Origin: Citrus sinensis
Taxonomy: Eukaryota; Streptophyta; Magnoliopsida; Sapindales; Rutaceae
Reading direction: 5' to 3'
Length of the DNA: 64,000 nucleotides
Assembly (NCBI RefSeq): GCF_022201045.2
Contig: NC_068563.1
Location: 24,525,001-24,589,000 of the forward strand
Each line of letters opens with the position of its first letter. Positions within the stretch are counted from its first letter, which is position 1. Below are positions 1-11,480 of the stretch, piece after piece. The translations under genes and the position numbers were made by a program. The notes beneath the pieces were generated by a model, which was not told the DNA's origin, made no database searches, and worked only from the letters and a program-made list of their open reading frames with translations.

Positions 1-2
1 GC

Positions 3-101
3 CTAAGAAACATAGAAAAGCCCATTGGAGGGGTTCAGCGTCCAATGACTGAGCCAAAAAATGTCAATCTTGGCTCTCACAAGATTCATTTGCAAGATTG
101 A
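3..101 (+). CDS. possible 3' terminal exon of an unknown gene (partial)
   Basis: The third forward frame is open from the window edge for 32 codons and ends in TGA at 99-101; the other two forward frames stop within the first 52 bases. The residues (for example the stretch EKPIGGVQRP and the end GSHKIHLQD) look like ordinary protein rather than translated AT-rich intergenic DNA. I do not recognise the family. A GTAATG donor-like site lies two bases after the stop, so an intron in the 3' UTR is possible. The call rests only on frame openness and composition and could be chance. Confidence 0.25.
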   Translation, partial: LRNIEKPIGGVQRPMTEPKNVNLGSHKIHLQD

Positions 102-1539
102 GGTAATGCTAGCGCAACTGGAATATGTACTCAGATGTGATAGTTTAGAAACTGCGGCTGGACCTTAGCATGGAGATACTGGTGTGCTTCCAGTATGAAG
201 GTTTAAATGCTTAACCATAACTGTAAAAGATTTTAATATATATTGTGCGGAACTAATGTACTGATGCTTAATTCTAGCATGAGAAAGCTATTTATCTACA
301 GCACTTTATTTGTTCAAAATGAGTCCAAGCACTCAGAATAAGACAAAAAAAAAAGGATTCCAGAGAGAGAGAGATAGGTGGTTGTTGCATTTTTTATCTG
401 GTTCAAACCAATCTCTTCCTCACCATGTTTGTAGCTTCATTGCTGGCATTGATCATAAAAGTTGACCAGTCACAATATAGTATGGAGCAACTACTAATGT
501 ACTCATAGACATAGGCTGAATTGTCTGCATTTGGTTTTAATATGGTTTTAACACAAATAGCTGTCCTCTAAATTTCATTCTACTTCTATTGTTCCTCCAC
601 GAACAGGTGCGTGGAAATAGATTGATAAAGCTAATCCAAGGTAATGTATGTCATAATTAAACCATATTCTGCCACTTGTCTAAATTATGCCATTTATCTG
701 GAATTTTTTTCCCCTTTTCTGGCTATCTTTGATCTCAGTAAGGCATTGATGCCTTACATCATAAGATGCACCCAGATCATGCAATCCTTTCATCACATAA
801 CTTAATTACTCTATAATTGATTCTTTCACACTATACTCTGTGAACATAATTGATTCTGTTCATCATTCTCTGTAAGCAAATTTGGTTACTGCTTGCATTT
901 TATTATCAGTTCAACTACTTTTGAGGACTGTTCGGCCACTAGTGTTGTTGGATCTCCTACATTTGAGCTTTTAAAGCTCTGATGCGGACTTTTGTAGCTT
1001 GTTAGATCATAATTAACAACTTCATGTGTATGCAGGCACAACTATGAGCTAATAATTAATAGCTCAGAAATATCTGTTTTCTACCCTCAAGTTGTGAAGA
1101 AAATAATTCAAATTCTGACAGTGGCCTGTCTAGTTCATCTGAAATAAGATTATTTGGTTGGAGGGGTTATAGATTTCTTCTTAACATTTTTATATTGGCT
1201 GCTTAGCTACTTTGCTGTGTCCACTAGCAAGACTCTAATATAGGTAACTGAACGCTATGCACCTATTAAACTGAGTCATGCCCTTCTCAACCACGATTGA
1301 GACTTCCTTTTGGGTGTCCTGCTTGAACCCTATTATTTTAGGACTTCAATGTCAGATGATCTGTATCTTAAGCTACATGCACTGCATCAGCCATGCTATA
1401 ATTTGGAAATCTTGTTCTCTTTCTGGATTCATTTCTTTTGATGATAATGACAAAACACCAGGTACATTTTATAGTGTATTGAACAACTATATTGTTATAG
1501 GGAGCTCTTCTTTATTGGTACGGTTGAATCATGATCATT
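102..1539. other. no clear gene; possibly 3' UTR or intron sequence
   Basis: AT-rich sequence with short frames only. A short exon-like piece near 607-640 has an AG acceptor before it and an AAG|GTAATG donor after it, with one open frame, but it is too short to support a gene. A GA-rich run is at 362-376. Confidence 0.3.
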
Positions 1540-2425
1540 AATCAGCTTCTTTTGACTATGCTTAGCACAAGCTTAACTCATTTTCATCGCCAATCCTCTC
1601 AAAGTTGTAGAAGCTAAAATATCTTGTTATTCGGGCCATGCAGCTTCTTAGACAACGGATGCTGATTTAGCAAATACAAAAAAACAACTAAAGTTCATCT
1701 GTTGTACTTTTGACTATTGTCCTGGTTGTCAGTTGTAAGAGGCTTAACAAAGATTGTGATGATTGTAAAACAATCTTGAAGTTTAAATTCTTAATAATCT
1801 TTGAAGTCAAAAATGCAATTTGGAAATTAACCCATATTCTTCATCAAACACTCTTTATAACATGTCAACTGCACATAGTTTGACTACTGTGCTTTCTGTT
1901 TCCCAGTCCTGTTCTTCTTCACCCAACTCCCTTGTTTTATTTTTTATTTTTTAATATTTAAATTGGCTTGTTTTGGATTTTTGTAACTTACATTTTTCTC
2001 AATACTTCATTATTTTCCTCGTTGTAGCATTTTATATTGTCGAATATGTCTTCTTTTGTCTCTTTTTTATTTCTTTTTCCCTTAATTTCCAGGTTTTCAA
2101 CTTCAGCTTCTGAATTCTAAAAGTGGAGGTCAACATGCTGGAAATAAGGTGACATCTCCACGCTGAAATCAAGTCAAATTTTCTCAATAGGTCATCTTGA
2201 AACTGATCATATCAATATGGAAAAATGATGTTCTTCATTTAGCTACTCTCTCAGTAGGTTCCTTTCGTTATTTCTTTAAAATGAATATCAAATTTCTTAA
2301 CAAACAACTCTATTTAACATACCATCAATATCTCAAATCTGGTTTATTGCTAGTCGTGACCCCACCCCTGCAAAAAAATTGTCTATGCTACTTTCGAAAA
2401 TAAGCTACTTTCTTGCATCAACCAT
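1540..2425 (+). repeat. diverged tandem duplication, unit A
   Basis: This block can be aligned by eye with 2745-3655 in the same order and orientation. Shared landmarks are GACTATGCTTAGCACA against GACCATGCTTGGCACA, then CAATTTGGAAATTA, a T-rich tract, CCTTAATTTCC, and TCTATGCTACTTT near the end. Unit A has an exon-like segment at about 2092-2148, flanked by TTTCCAG and AAG|GTGACA, with an open frame (includes LNSKSGGQHAGNK). The spacer 2426-2744 has no recognised feature. Confidence 0.6.
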
Positions 2426-2744
2426 TCTCACTTTGCACACTTGTAAGACTCTATCTAGTGATATCCGTGACTATACAACCTGTACCCATCAAACTAAGAC
2501 AGAGTTGTGCCCTCTCAACCAAGATGAAGAAGATCTTTTTTGCATGTATATAGACTCTAACGTCAGATGAAAGATGCTGAGTAAACCAAGTTAATATAAT
2601 TTGGCATTTTTTCCCCTTTTTTCCCGGCCATTTTTCTGTAACAAAATGGCTCAACGACAGCTACAAAGTTCCTTTGGCATAACACCCATTGAACAGCTAT
2701 TTTGCTTGTTTCTTGATGGGTATGTATCATGATCTTTTATCAGG

Positions 2745-3655
2745 TTCCCTTGACCATGCTTGGCACAGGCTTTAACTTACTTTCATTTACCAGTCTCTCA
2801 CCATTGTACAAGCCAGAGAATCTTGCTTTTCTAATCCTGCAGCTTTTAAGATGATTTTGATGATTTTGCATATACAGAAACTATTAAGGTTCATTTGTCA
2901 TGCCTCTGACCACTGGCCTTGATCATAAAGGGTTAACTCTTAACATAGTCAAGAATTCAATTTGGAAATTAGTCCAAATTCTTTTCAACTATTTATCAAC
3001 CTTCTTACTATGATTGAAATTGACCAAAGCATTTTTTTTCTCATTTTAATTTTTCAGTTTGTAGTCTTCTCTTGTAGATTTTTATTTTTTTTATGCCGGT
3101 GGGAGGTTGGGCTTTCGTTTACATTGCTCTATTCTAGAGATGAAGTGAATAAATTTCTTAGCTATTTTTTTCATTTTGGATGTGCAGAACTTATATTTTT
3201 CTTCGTACTATTTGCTATTCCCATTGTAACTATTTCATATTGGCACAGGATATTCTTTTTAATTATTTACTTGTTCATCTTTGCATTGTCCTTAATTTCC
3301 GATTTTCAACCTTAGCTATTGAATTCTACAAAGACAAATATTCAAAGGGTTGGAAATTCGGTGAAGGTGATACCTCAAAGCTGAATTAATTAAGTAAAAT
3401 TCTCTAAATTAATCTGTCATCTGGAAATTGATTACATCAATGTGGCAAATTGACGTCCACAACTTAGTATGACCAATCCCCTATTTGGTCTCTTCATTGA
3501 CTTTTGTAGAACCAGCTCCTAGTTTACGTTTCTTAATTAACAATTCTATTTTACATGCCATTAAATATTTTACTTATGGCTTTATTACATTCATGACCTC
3601 TTGATGAGAAAAAATTATCTATGCTACTTTTGAAGGTAAAACACTGTCATACATG
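2745..3655 (+). repeat. diverged tandem duplication, unit B
   Basis: Second copy of the unit at 1540-2425, in direct orientation. The region matching the exon-like segment of unit A (about 3300-3360) has an in-frame stop and has lost the AG before it, so any coding role is absent here. Long frames such as 2962-3315 are T-rich translations without family features and are not called as genes. Confidence 0.6.
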
Positions 3656-3730
3656 TCCCTTTTCACTTGGGACAAGCATTAGACTTCATGTAATGAGGCT
3701 GCATGGTGGAGCCGCAGGCCATGGCTTCAC

Positions 3731-4833
3731 TCACGGCCAATTCAGCTGCTCCCAATCCCATAGAGGTGGCTGAGGATCAGCAACAATGTTCCAGTTGTTG
3801 TCTAAGTTAGTCTCTGGGTAATCAGAGTGGTCTTCTCCGGAGTATGAAGTTTCGGGCGAGCTTGCTCTTGGCCCCATTATGTTGTTCTGAGCAGATGTTG
3901 TAGCCACATCACCATCAAACATTATGGCGTCTTGAAAAGATGTGTTGGATCCATTACCACAAACCATTATGTTGTTTGGTGCAGATGTTGTAGCCCCACC
4001 ACCATGAGGTTGTTCCTCTCTCGGTGCTGCTTCCAGCGGGCGTCTATCAAATGCTCGAAAGCTTTCGGATTTCACATAGATTCGGCACAGGCTGAATTCA
4101 TGCCTCAACTACATTCAAGAATGGGGTGAAAGAAGCAAGAGTTAGAAAATGGAAGGTACGCCACCATTTCTGAATTGTGAATAAAAATTTGATGTTACTA
4201 TAAAATTCATATTTTAATTACCTTAGGAATGACAGCTCTGGATGGATTGGATGCTCCTTCAATGGCTCTATACTCATGCATCTTCCATTTGGTTTTTCTC
4301 CCAGTCGGAGCCTTACCCTTATAGAAAACCATCGTCTTCTTTACCCCGATCACCCGGTTATCGGATGAATATACATAGCTCGGTGAGCCTGTGGCCTTCC
4401 AATACCCAGAAGCAGTGGTTCTGCTCGGTCTCCCGCCCCGTTCTTCCCTCTCTTGTCTCGGCGTGAAGAAAAACCATTGCTCGGTGTCTCCTTGACATTT
4501 CTCTCCGCATAGCTCTGCATGCAGCACGTACAAAAAAGGTAAAACAACTTGCTATATATACATATATTCTATCCACAATCCATGCAACTTGAATGCTTGT
4601 TATATATGTAAGCCATGTAATTTTACATGCATTCATATATGGAAAATGAGCAGGTAAAGTAAAAGAATTAATGCAGTACTTGGGAGGTGCCACGGCTCTA
4701 TCTCGTAGAGTCGAATGACGGGGATGACGCGATGCAGCTCTTGCCTCTTACCTTCAAGCTTGTTGATTAAATAGAAGGAAACCAACTCCTCTTCTGTTGG
4801 AAAGAAACGATAACCAGGTGGGAGTTCCTCCAT
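3731..4833 (-). CDS. NAC domain transcription factor (NAC090-like), three exons
   Basis: Predicted nuclear DNA-binding regulator of 274 residues. Exons on the minus strand are 4833-4680, 4514-4222 and 4108-3731; both introns are GT-AG and the joined frame is continuous. Exon 1 encodes NAC subdomain A ([19 protein letters not shown], residues 4-22) and subdomain B up to EPWHLP. Exon 2 carries [25 protein letters not shown], and the basic segment [21 protein letters not shown] that contacts DNA in this family. Exon 3 begins [13 protein letters not shown], the usual end of the NAC domain, then about 110 acidic and Asn/Ser-rich residues typical of a variable activation tail. The tail has an internal duplication: [10 protein letters not shown] and [10 protein letters not shown] about 24 residues apart. 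The start at 4833 is the family's usual MEELPPG-type start. The subfamily is inferred from memory of NAC090-like proteins; NAC membership itself is secure. Confidence 0.92.
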
Positions 4834-4919
4834 TGTCTTGTATTTTAGTGTTTTTTTTTTTTTTTTCCCTTTGTTCTTATATCTCTTCTTCTTGTGCTTT
4901 GCTTGTTTGAGTTCATTGT

Positions 4920-4930
4920 TATATATATAG
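4920..4930 (-). promoter_or_regulatory. likely TATA box of the NAC gene
   Basis: TATATATA on the minus strand about 90 bases before the NAC start codon, with an A/G-rich leader (poly-A on the minus strand, 4850-4866) between them. Position and sequence fit a core promoter. Confidence 0.5.
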
Positions 4931-6587
4931 GATCTAAGGAAAAGAAATGCGAGTGAAAGTTTGCCGAGTAAAACGAGAAAATTTTTGCCTTTTGAGGCGT
5001 GCTATTGGTGGGAAACTTCCACGCGGTTATCGAAAACAAAAAGTGCGATAATGCTTCTTGTTGTTGTCGTGAAATTAAAACTCCATTTTATGTTAAAAAA
5101 AAATAATCCCCTTATTGAACCAGTCAGCTCTGCCTCTGCCCCGACCTTTTAATTTTTTTGGTCCCCTGTGTTGCCAACCCAGGGTTTCTTTTCATGCACC
5201 TTCTTGTCTCGCCAATCGAATTTCTTCTATCAACTTTTTGCCTTCAAAGATTGTTTGACGAAAGTGACGTGAAAAAGCAGCGCCGATAAAATGCCGCGCT
5301 CGATATGAATTGATCGGATATATTGGATATATTGGAAACTAGGAATCATACATCCGGCTACAGGGAATTAAGTGGTGGTTAATGGGGATATTTGTCAAGA
5401 CACGTGCAACTGCTGGCCTCCGCTTTACGGCTACGCGGGGGGTTTTAATGGTTTTTTTTTTTTAATTTTAAGTGTAATGTAAGATTGTATCTTAAAAGAT
5501 TCGTCACTAACAAGGTGGCACCCTATGAGTGGTAGATAATCCTTCAAAAGTTTTCAAAACAATTTATTGTATCCTTTTTTTTTTTTTAATGTATAAGATG
5601 AGTGCTAGTAAATACTAAGATCACCAAATTCAAGTAGTAAATTATGATTATTGAAGGATGAGTAGATGCAATGGTGGATTTATAAAAATAATTTATTGGG
5701 GATTAAATTAGATAATAGTAAAATATAAAAAATTAAAATTTTGAATATATAAAATATTTGTTAATACATTTATAATTAGTCTCTACATATTTTATATTTT
5801 AAAAATGTTATGTAATAGACTCATTATCAATATTATTAAATTTATTGTTTCCTATATAAACAACCAAACTATCACTTATCTCATCCAATTCTAAAAATGA
5901 TTCTTCATGAATTTTATTACTGAAAATATTCGTTCTACTATTATTATATAAAATGAAAGAATTAATTATATTTTTTAAAATAAAAAATATTTTAAGTAGT
6001 GGGTTATTATTATTTTTAATTATCTATTATGAGAGAGAGGGAGGGTTAAAAAGGTTATTGCGATGAATAACACGTAATTCAATTTCCCTCGATAAGGGCT
6101 AACGAAAGAAAAAGGCGACTCGGTCGCGTGATCGGACGCGAAGGGGGGGGGCCATTTGATCGCTTCAGTGATGTCTTTCTCAAATCCGGAATCTGATCCA
6201 GGAACGCGGAGCTGTGATGTCACTTGTTTTGCAGCATGAGTGTGAATCTTATTCACATGAAAAATAAAAATAATCTGCTTACCTTTTCTTTTCATATCCG
6301 CGTAAAAGTTACACGTCAATTTTCTTTGCAAGTGAGGCCCCACTTGAAAGCAAAAATTACGTTTGGCTATTAAACTTTTATACATCTTGTGACGTCATCG
6401 CTGCCGATCGAGATCGTCAGAGGAGAGCGATGTTGATCCAGTTTACGGAGTCAATTCAAGAATCAAGAATTAGTGTAATTCAAGGGTCTCACAACTTCAA
6501 TTTATGGGACATATTGACAAATTCACAGGAGTACAGGGGTTTAAATAGCAATTGTAATTTAACTTAAATAGTAAATGTAAAATTTGG
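4931..6587. other. NAC upstream region and intergenic sequence
   Basis: The first few hundred bases are probably the NAC promoter. Then comes AT-rich DNA with T runs (5452-5465, 5576-5588) and an AT-rich block 5640-6010. A more GC-balanced stretch (6030-6420) has an open minus frame of 121 codons at 6020-6385 with no recognisable domain; I do not call it a gene. Confidence 0.4.
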
Positions 6588-7316
6588 GTTAATTACTCTG
6601 AGTGACAGATCTTTTGATAAATTATAAACAAGTAATACATTTTTAAAAAATACTTTAGCAAGTGACAATCCGTTAACTTTATCGTAATTTAACGGGAACA
6701 ATAAATTAATTATAAGATGACATTTTTGACCCTAGAATTAATTACAAAATGATATTTACACCCCTATAATAACTACAAAATGACATTTCTATCCCTAAAA
6801 TTAGTTACAAAATATATTTTTGCCCCTACTCAATTATTTTTTATTTTTTAAATAGAAAAATTATAAAAAAAATTACATCTAAGTGCAATTAACATGATTT
6901 TTTTGTTAAATCATACAAATTTTTTATAAAAAAAATCTTGTTGAATCAAGCAAATTTTTTTTATAAATTTTAACGGCAAATTTTTATTTACAATATTGTA
7001 TGATTTAACAAAAAAAAAGCCCGTTAATTGCACTTAGATGTCATTATTTATAATTTTTTCTATTTAAAAAATAAAAAATAATTGAGTAAGGGCAAAAATA
7101 TATTTTTTAACTAATTTTAAGGATAGAAATGTCATTATGTAGCTATTATAGGGGTAGAAACGTTATGTTTAATTAATTATAGGAGTAAAAATGTCATTTT
7201 ATCTTTAATTTACTGTTCCCGTTAAAGTTAACAGATCGTCACATGCTCGAGTATTTTTAAAAAATGTGACGTCTTTTTGAAGTTTGTCAAATATCTATCA
7301 CCCAGAGGTAACTAAC
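6588..7316. repeat. 729-bp long inverted repeat (fold-back/MITE-like element)
   Basis: The left arm (6588-about 6920) and the reverse complement of the right arm (about 6990-7316) match along most of their length. Shared landmarks are GTTAATTAC/GTTAGTTAC at the tips, CGTTAACTTTA, ACCCCTATAAT, GACATTTCTATCC, TTTTTGCCC, CTCAATTATTTTTTATTTTT, and CATCTAAGTGCAATTAAC. The centre is AT-rich. AAATGTAA lies near both ends (6573-6580 and 7317-7324) and could be a decayed target-site duplication, although the left copy is seven bases away from the tip. No transposase is present. Superfamily is unresolved; the long arms and possible 8-9 bp duplication would fit a Mutator-type non-autonomous element. Confidence 0.8.
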
Positions 7317-7387
7317 AAATGTAATTTAAGAATGTTGTACCACATTCTCCAAAATCATTTTTGTCAGGTAGGAAAACCTAGTATGAC

Positions 7388-7945
7388 TATAGTTAGGGAA
7401 ATGGATGTCTATACTTCTAAATTTTAGAAAAATGATCACAAAGGTTCCTAAGTTTTCAAAAAGGGACACAAATACCTCCTTTTGATTATAATACCCTTTG
7501 AATTTAGTAATTAGAAAATTAACTTTAGACTATTTTTAATTATTACAAATTTAATATAAATAATGTAATCTATCTAGTAGACTAATAATATTAAATTATT
7601 TTTTTACATATTATTAAAAAATAATTTAAATTTAAATTAATTAATTTTAATATTATGTTTCTATTTATTATTAAAAATTACTTTAATTATAAAAAATAGG
7701 TCTAAAAGATTGTACAATATAAAATATTTTTTAAATATTAAAATTATTTTAAAATGTATATATTATTATATTTATTTTAATTCCATATTTTTATATATTA
7801 TAAAATTTTAAAATTAAATTTTTTAAATTTATAAAGTCAAAGGGTATTATGATCAAAAGAGATAATGGTGTCCCTTATTGAAAACATTAGAGTTTTTGTA
7901 ATCATTTTTCCAAACTAGGGAGGCGTAGCTGTCATTTTCGCTATA
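7388..7945. repeat. second inverted-repeat (MITE-like) element
   Basis: The left end reads TATAG..GGAAATG and the reverse complement of the right end reads TATAGCGAAAATGACAG. Arms of about 120 bases then share GAAAAATGATNACAAA, GTTTTCAAAAAGGGACAC/GTTTTCAATAAGGGACAC and ATAATACCCTTTGA. The middle, about 300 bases, is almost pure A and T. It is diverged and adjacent to the 729-bp element. Confidence 0.65.
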
Positions 7946-8521
7946 ATTAAGATATGATTCTCCAACCAAGACTCAGTACTCTCTCCATTCGTGTCATCTT
8001 CTTAAAATATTCTATCAAAACATGGGTTGGTTCCAGCTGTTCTATGTTAGCTCTATCCTTGCTTGTGGGCACCCAATGCTTAAATAACCGGTTGTAATAA
8101 AAATTAAAAATTTACATTTATTAGTCCAAATTTAATTTTAATCACATAATATATCCTTTCAAAAAAAGGACATGTAAAGAAATTAAAATCCTTCAGGAAT
8201 GGGATTACAAATAAAAATGGATATTATGAGAACAATCTCCTTACTCATTTCCAAAGTTACTCTATAATATTTTTCATCTTTGATTCTGGAAACTACTGGT
8301 TTAGGACTCCAATTTCCTCGAGGGTTTTTAGCAACCCTACCCAGTGACATATATACATCGTAGACTTCATGTCCCCTAGCTACCGGAGTGCAACACCCAT
8401 AATGAAATAGTTTTTATGTCGTTTTCTAGTTTGACGATTATACATAAGATTATCAAAGTACCTTTCTCGAAGCTTATTGTTATTAGTAAAAAATTTTTTG
8501 TGTTTATAGGGATTTTTTTTT
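7946..8521. other. intergenic, no feature seen
   Basis: AT-rich sequence with no long frame and no recognisable RNA or repeat. Confidence 0.4.
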
Positions 8522-8524
8522 TTA

Positions 8525-8904
8525 GAGCATCTTTAAAAGACTCTATTAATATTACTCTTCAAATATTTATTTGCTTACCTATATGGTAAGAAGAAAAGTG
8601 AAAAAAATATATTATTCTCAAAAAGATTTTTCAAATAGAAATTAGTTAATATTATTTTAATCAAATAAATATTTTTTCAAAGGAAAAACAAATGGTAATT
8701 AAAGCACTTATCTTTCTCTCTCTTCTAATAAAAACTAATAAAATATAAATTGAAGAGGGAGAGAGAAACTCTACAAAATTGAAGAAAGAGAATTATTTCT
8801 TATTTGAAAAAACTCAATTGAAGTGTCTTTTGAAATTTTAAATGCTGATGTGGCGTTTTAAATAAATAATAAAATTTTATTTGGAGAGTTTTTTTGAGAT
8901 GCTC
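8525..8904 (+). mobile_element. Tourist-like MITE, copy 1 of a dimer
   Basis: Begins TTA|GAGCATC and ends GATGCTC. The internal sequence (TACTCTTCAAATATTTATTTG, AGTGAAAAAAATATATTATTCTC, GAAGAGGGAGAGA, GATGTGGC) recurs in the copy at 8896-9271 and, reversed, at 57,505-57,878. Terminal GAGCATC/GATGCTC with a TTA target duplication fits non-autonomous PIF/Harbinger (Tourist) elements. It has no coding capacity. Confidence 0.75.
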
Positions 8905-9271
8905 CAAAAGACTTTATAAATTTTACTCTTCAAATATCTATTTGCTTAACTATGTGGCAAATAAAAAAGTGAAAAAAATATATTATTCTCCAAAAAATTC
9001 TTCAAATAGAAATAAATTATTATTATTATTAATTAAATAACTTTTTTTTAAGGAAAAATCAATAGTAATTAAAGTACCTCTCTTTTTTTCTCCAACAAAA
9101 AGTAATAAAATATAAATCGAAGAGGGAGAAAGCAACTCTCCACATTTAAAGAAAGATGATCATTTCTTATTTGAAGAATCTTAATTAGAGTATTTTTTAG
9201 AGTCTTAAATATTGATGTGGCTCTTCAAATAACTAATAAAATCTTATATGAATAGTTTTTTGGCGATGCTC
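8896..9271 (+). mobile_element. Tourist-like MITE, copy 2 of a dimer
   Basis: Direct-orientation second copy that shares the terminal GAGATGCTC with copy 1 (overlap 8896-8904). It ends GATGCTC at 9271, followed by TTA. Only the outer ends of the dimer have the TTA duplication (8522-8524 and 9272-9274), so the pair probably inserted or moved as one unit. Confidence 0.75.
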
Positions 9272-9274
9272 TTA

Positions 9275-11360
9275 TATATAAACAACTGATGATGAAAAGA
9301 AAAGGTCATGAATATAAAAGTAGTGTAGTAATTTTACTATTACAAATTCTCTCTCATCAGAGATCAGAGATAATATAATGGTTATTGGTGTTGCTTTCTG
9401 GGTAGCTTCTCTTAATTAAAAAGGTTCTTAATTACCTTCCTAGAATATGAGAAATAACACATGTAGAAACTATTTTGAACACGCGAAACATGATTTTATT
9501 TTGCTTTAGTAGTTTAATGAATTAGTGGTCCGCGTACAAATTAAAGAAAGTGGTTCAATAACAAACAACAAAAAGTAATTACTAATTAATAATCCGAGAG
9601 ATGGGTGTTCCTTTAAGACTCATATCAAAGTAAAAAGAGAGAGCAAGTAAAAAAATAAAAAAAAAAGGTCCGAGGAGTAATGATGGTACAAATATGAAGT
9701 GGCATCAATATACATTAATTATTTTAATGAAGACTGATCAGAAATAATAAATTAAACTATATCACCTTTCGGCTTTCACAATTCACATTAGTTGATGATT
9801 GGATTGGGAGTCATCTTTGGTCGGATGATTTTCACTTCTTTATTAAATTTCAAGAAAATGTGTTGCATTCGCACTAATGACAATTTGTGAGTAAAAAAGT
9901 AAATTCTCTTTCATTGGGTAGTTTCCTCCCATTTCGTGAATAATTTTCAAGCACCACTCGTTGCCTTTGTGTGCTAAGCCAGGCTGATCCAGATTTTGAT
10001 CAGATTTTGGAAATCTAGAGCGGCTGTAAAATCTTGAGAAACCTATCTATTTCTCGTGCTGTAAATATAGACTAGAATGGCCCCCAGAGGCAATTGGTGG
10101 TGGCCACACCCACTCCATCAGAAGATACCAAGTGCAAATAAACATACAAATCTATGAGGGCCTGCTCTGTGTTGCCATGTTGGTTGTTACATGTTGTATC
10201 ACTTAATACGTTACATTGACTTTGACGTTGGTAGATTAAACAATAAATGGCTCGAGCAACCGATCAGACCTACCTCTTTGAAACTTAATGATTTGCAATA
10301 AGGAATCTGCGTTCCTTAATCAACTCTCATGTGTGTGTGAGGTTACCAATTTTTCTTTACTGAAATAAATTTATGTCGCTTGCCTCTTTTATTTTTTTTA
10401 TAATGGTTAATAACGCCTCTCCCAGTATAATTTTATAGTATTTACTCTTGTTTTCAAATGCACTTTATTTATATTTGTTATAAACTAAGTAAATCATAAA
10501 ATAAAAATTAAATACTAAAATAAGAAATATTTGTTTTGACATGAAAATTTAATAATAAATTTTTTTTGTAACTCTTGTCGTTTTCAAATATTTTTTTAGT
10601 AAATATGTATTTTTTATTCCTAAGATAAATTATCAAGCAAATGACTCATTTATTCTTCTTTTTCTTTAAATTTTTTGTGCCATGTGGGTTTTTGGATATT
10701 ATGAAAATAGTAGAGAGTAAATGATCTATATTAATTTTAGTAAAGGAATAATTGGAAATCACACACACACACATATATATGTATGTATATGTAACTATCA
10801 TTTGTCTATATTATTTATAAATTATAAAATATCAAATGATTATAAGAAGTATTTGTGTCTTATTGCTTTATCTTTGTAATTTTTTTTCATTTTATTATGT
10901 TTTTATTTACACTATTAGTTGACAATTAGTTATGCCCTTACTTTAAAAAATAATTAAAATTTTAATTAAAAAACTAAGAAAACAAAATAAAAAAACCAAA
11001 CACGGCTGAAGAACGCGTCTCTTGGCTGCCAAAGCTTCTTATGCTTTTGATTAAATATCTTCCTTTTGTGCTAGGCTGCTAATCTTGCTCTCATCAAGAT
11101 ATCAAATTGAAGCCACCATTAAAGCTTGAAGACAGCAAATTGAAACTGCCATTAAAGCTTAAAGATCACTATGCTTTCTATCAATCATAAATTCTATTTC
11201 GTCAGAATCCTTCAAACTAGTAATAATAAAACCATTATTAATTCCATATTCATATCAAACTGATCAATTACGAAGTAAATCTCAAAGTGATATTATGTAA
11301 AATCCTTTTTTCAAATTGAACAGATATTCCTAGAGATAAGTTAATAAAAAAAAAAAATCC
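9275..11360. other. intergenic, no gene recognised
   Basis: AT-rich sequence without a supportable coding frame. The stretch 9850-10,330 is less AT-rich but has no recognisable product. A short microsatellite lies at 10,761-10,790. Confidence 0.4.
10761..10790. repeat. AC/AT microsatellite
   Basis: Six AC units run into AT units and then two GTAT units. Confidence 0.85.
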
Positions 11361-11480
11361 CATACCCGTGGCTGCTATCAAGTCATCTAATTCTTCTTTC
11401 AGATGAGACCCATCAATGCCAATGCATGGCAAGTACCGATTCAAAAGTGCCAACAATTTTTCAAAGATGGTGGACAACTG
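11361..11480 (-). pseudogene. fragment resembling MULE transposase
   Basis: The minus strand encodes about 40 residues containing NRYLPCIGIDGSHLKEELD followed by LIAATG. This pattern, an Asp in a hydrophobic-x-DG context then HLK and about five residues later LLAATG, resembles the catalytic core start of Mutator-like (MULE) transposases. A GT donor-like site follows at once (GTATGG) and I find no further transposase, so it is a fragment or a relic exon. With only 40 residues the assignment is tentative. Confidence 0.35.

Noticed and set aside
1278-1541. 87-codon plus frame
   Set aside because: AT-rich spacer translation with no domain, splice context or conservation to the tandem unit.
2962-3315. 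117-codon plus frame rich in Phe, Leu and Ile, membrane-protein-like
   Set aside because: The frame is an effect of T-rich DNA; the matching part of the other tandem unit is not open, so no selection on the protein is seen.
6020-6385. 121-codon minus frame
   Set aside because: Starts next to AT-rich sequence, no known motif, and no exon signals around it.
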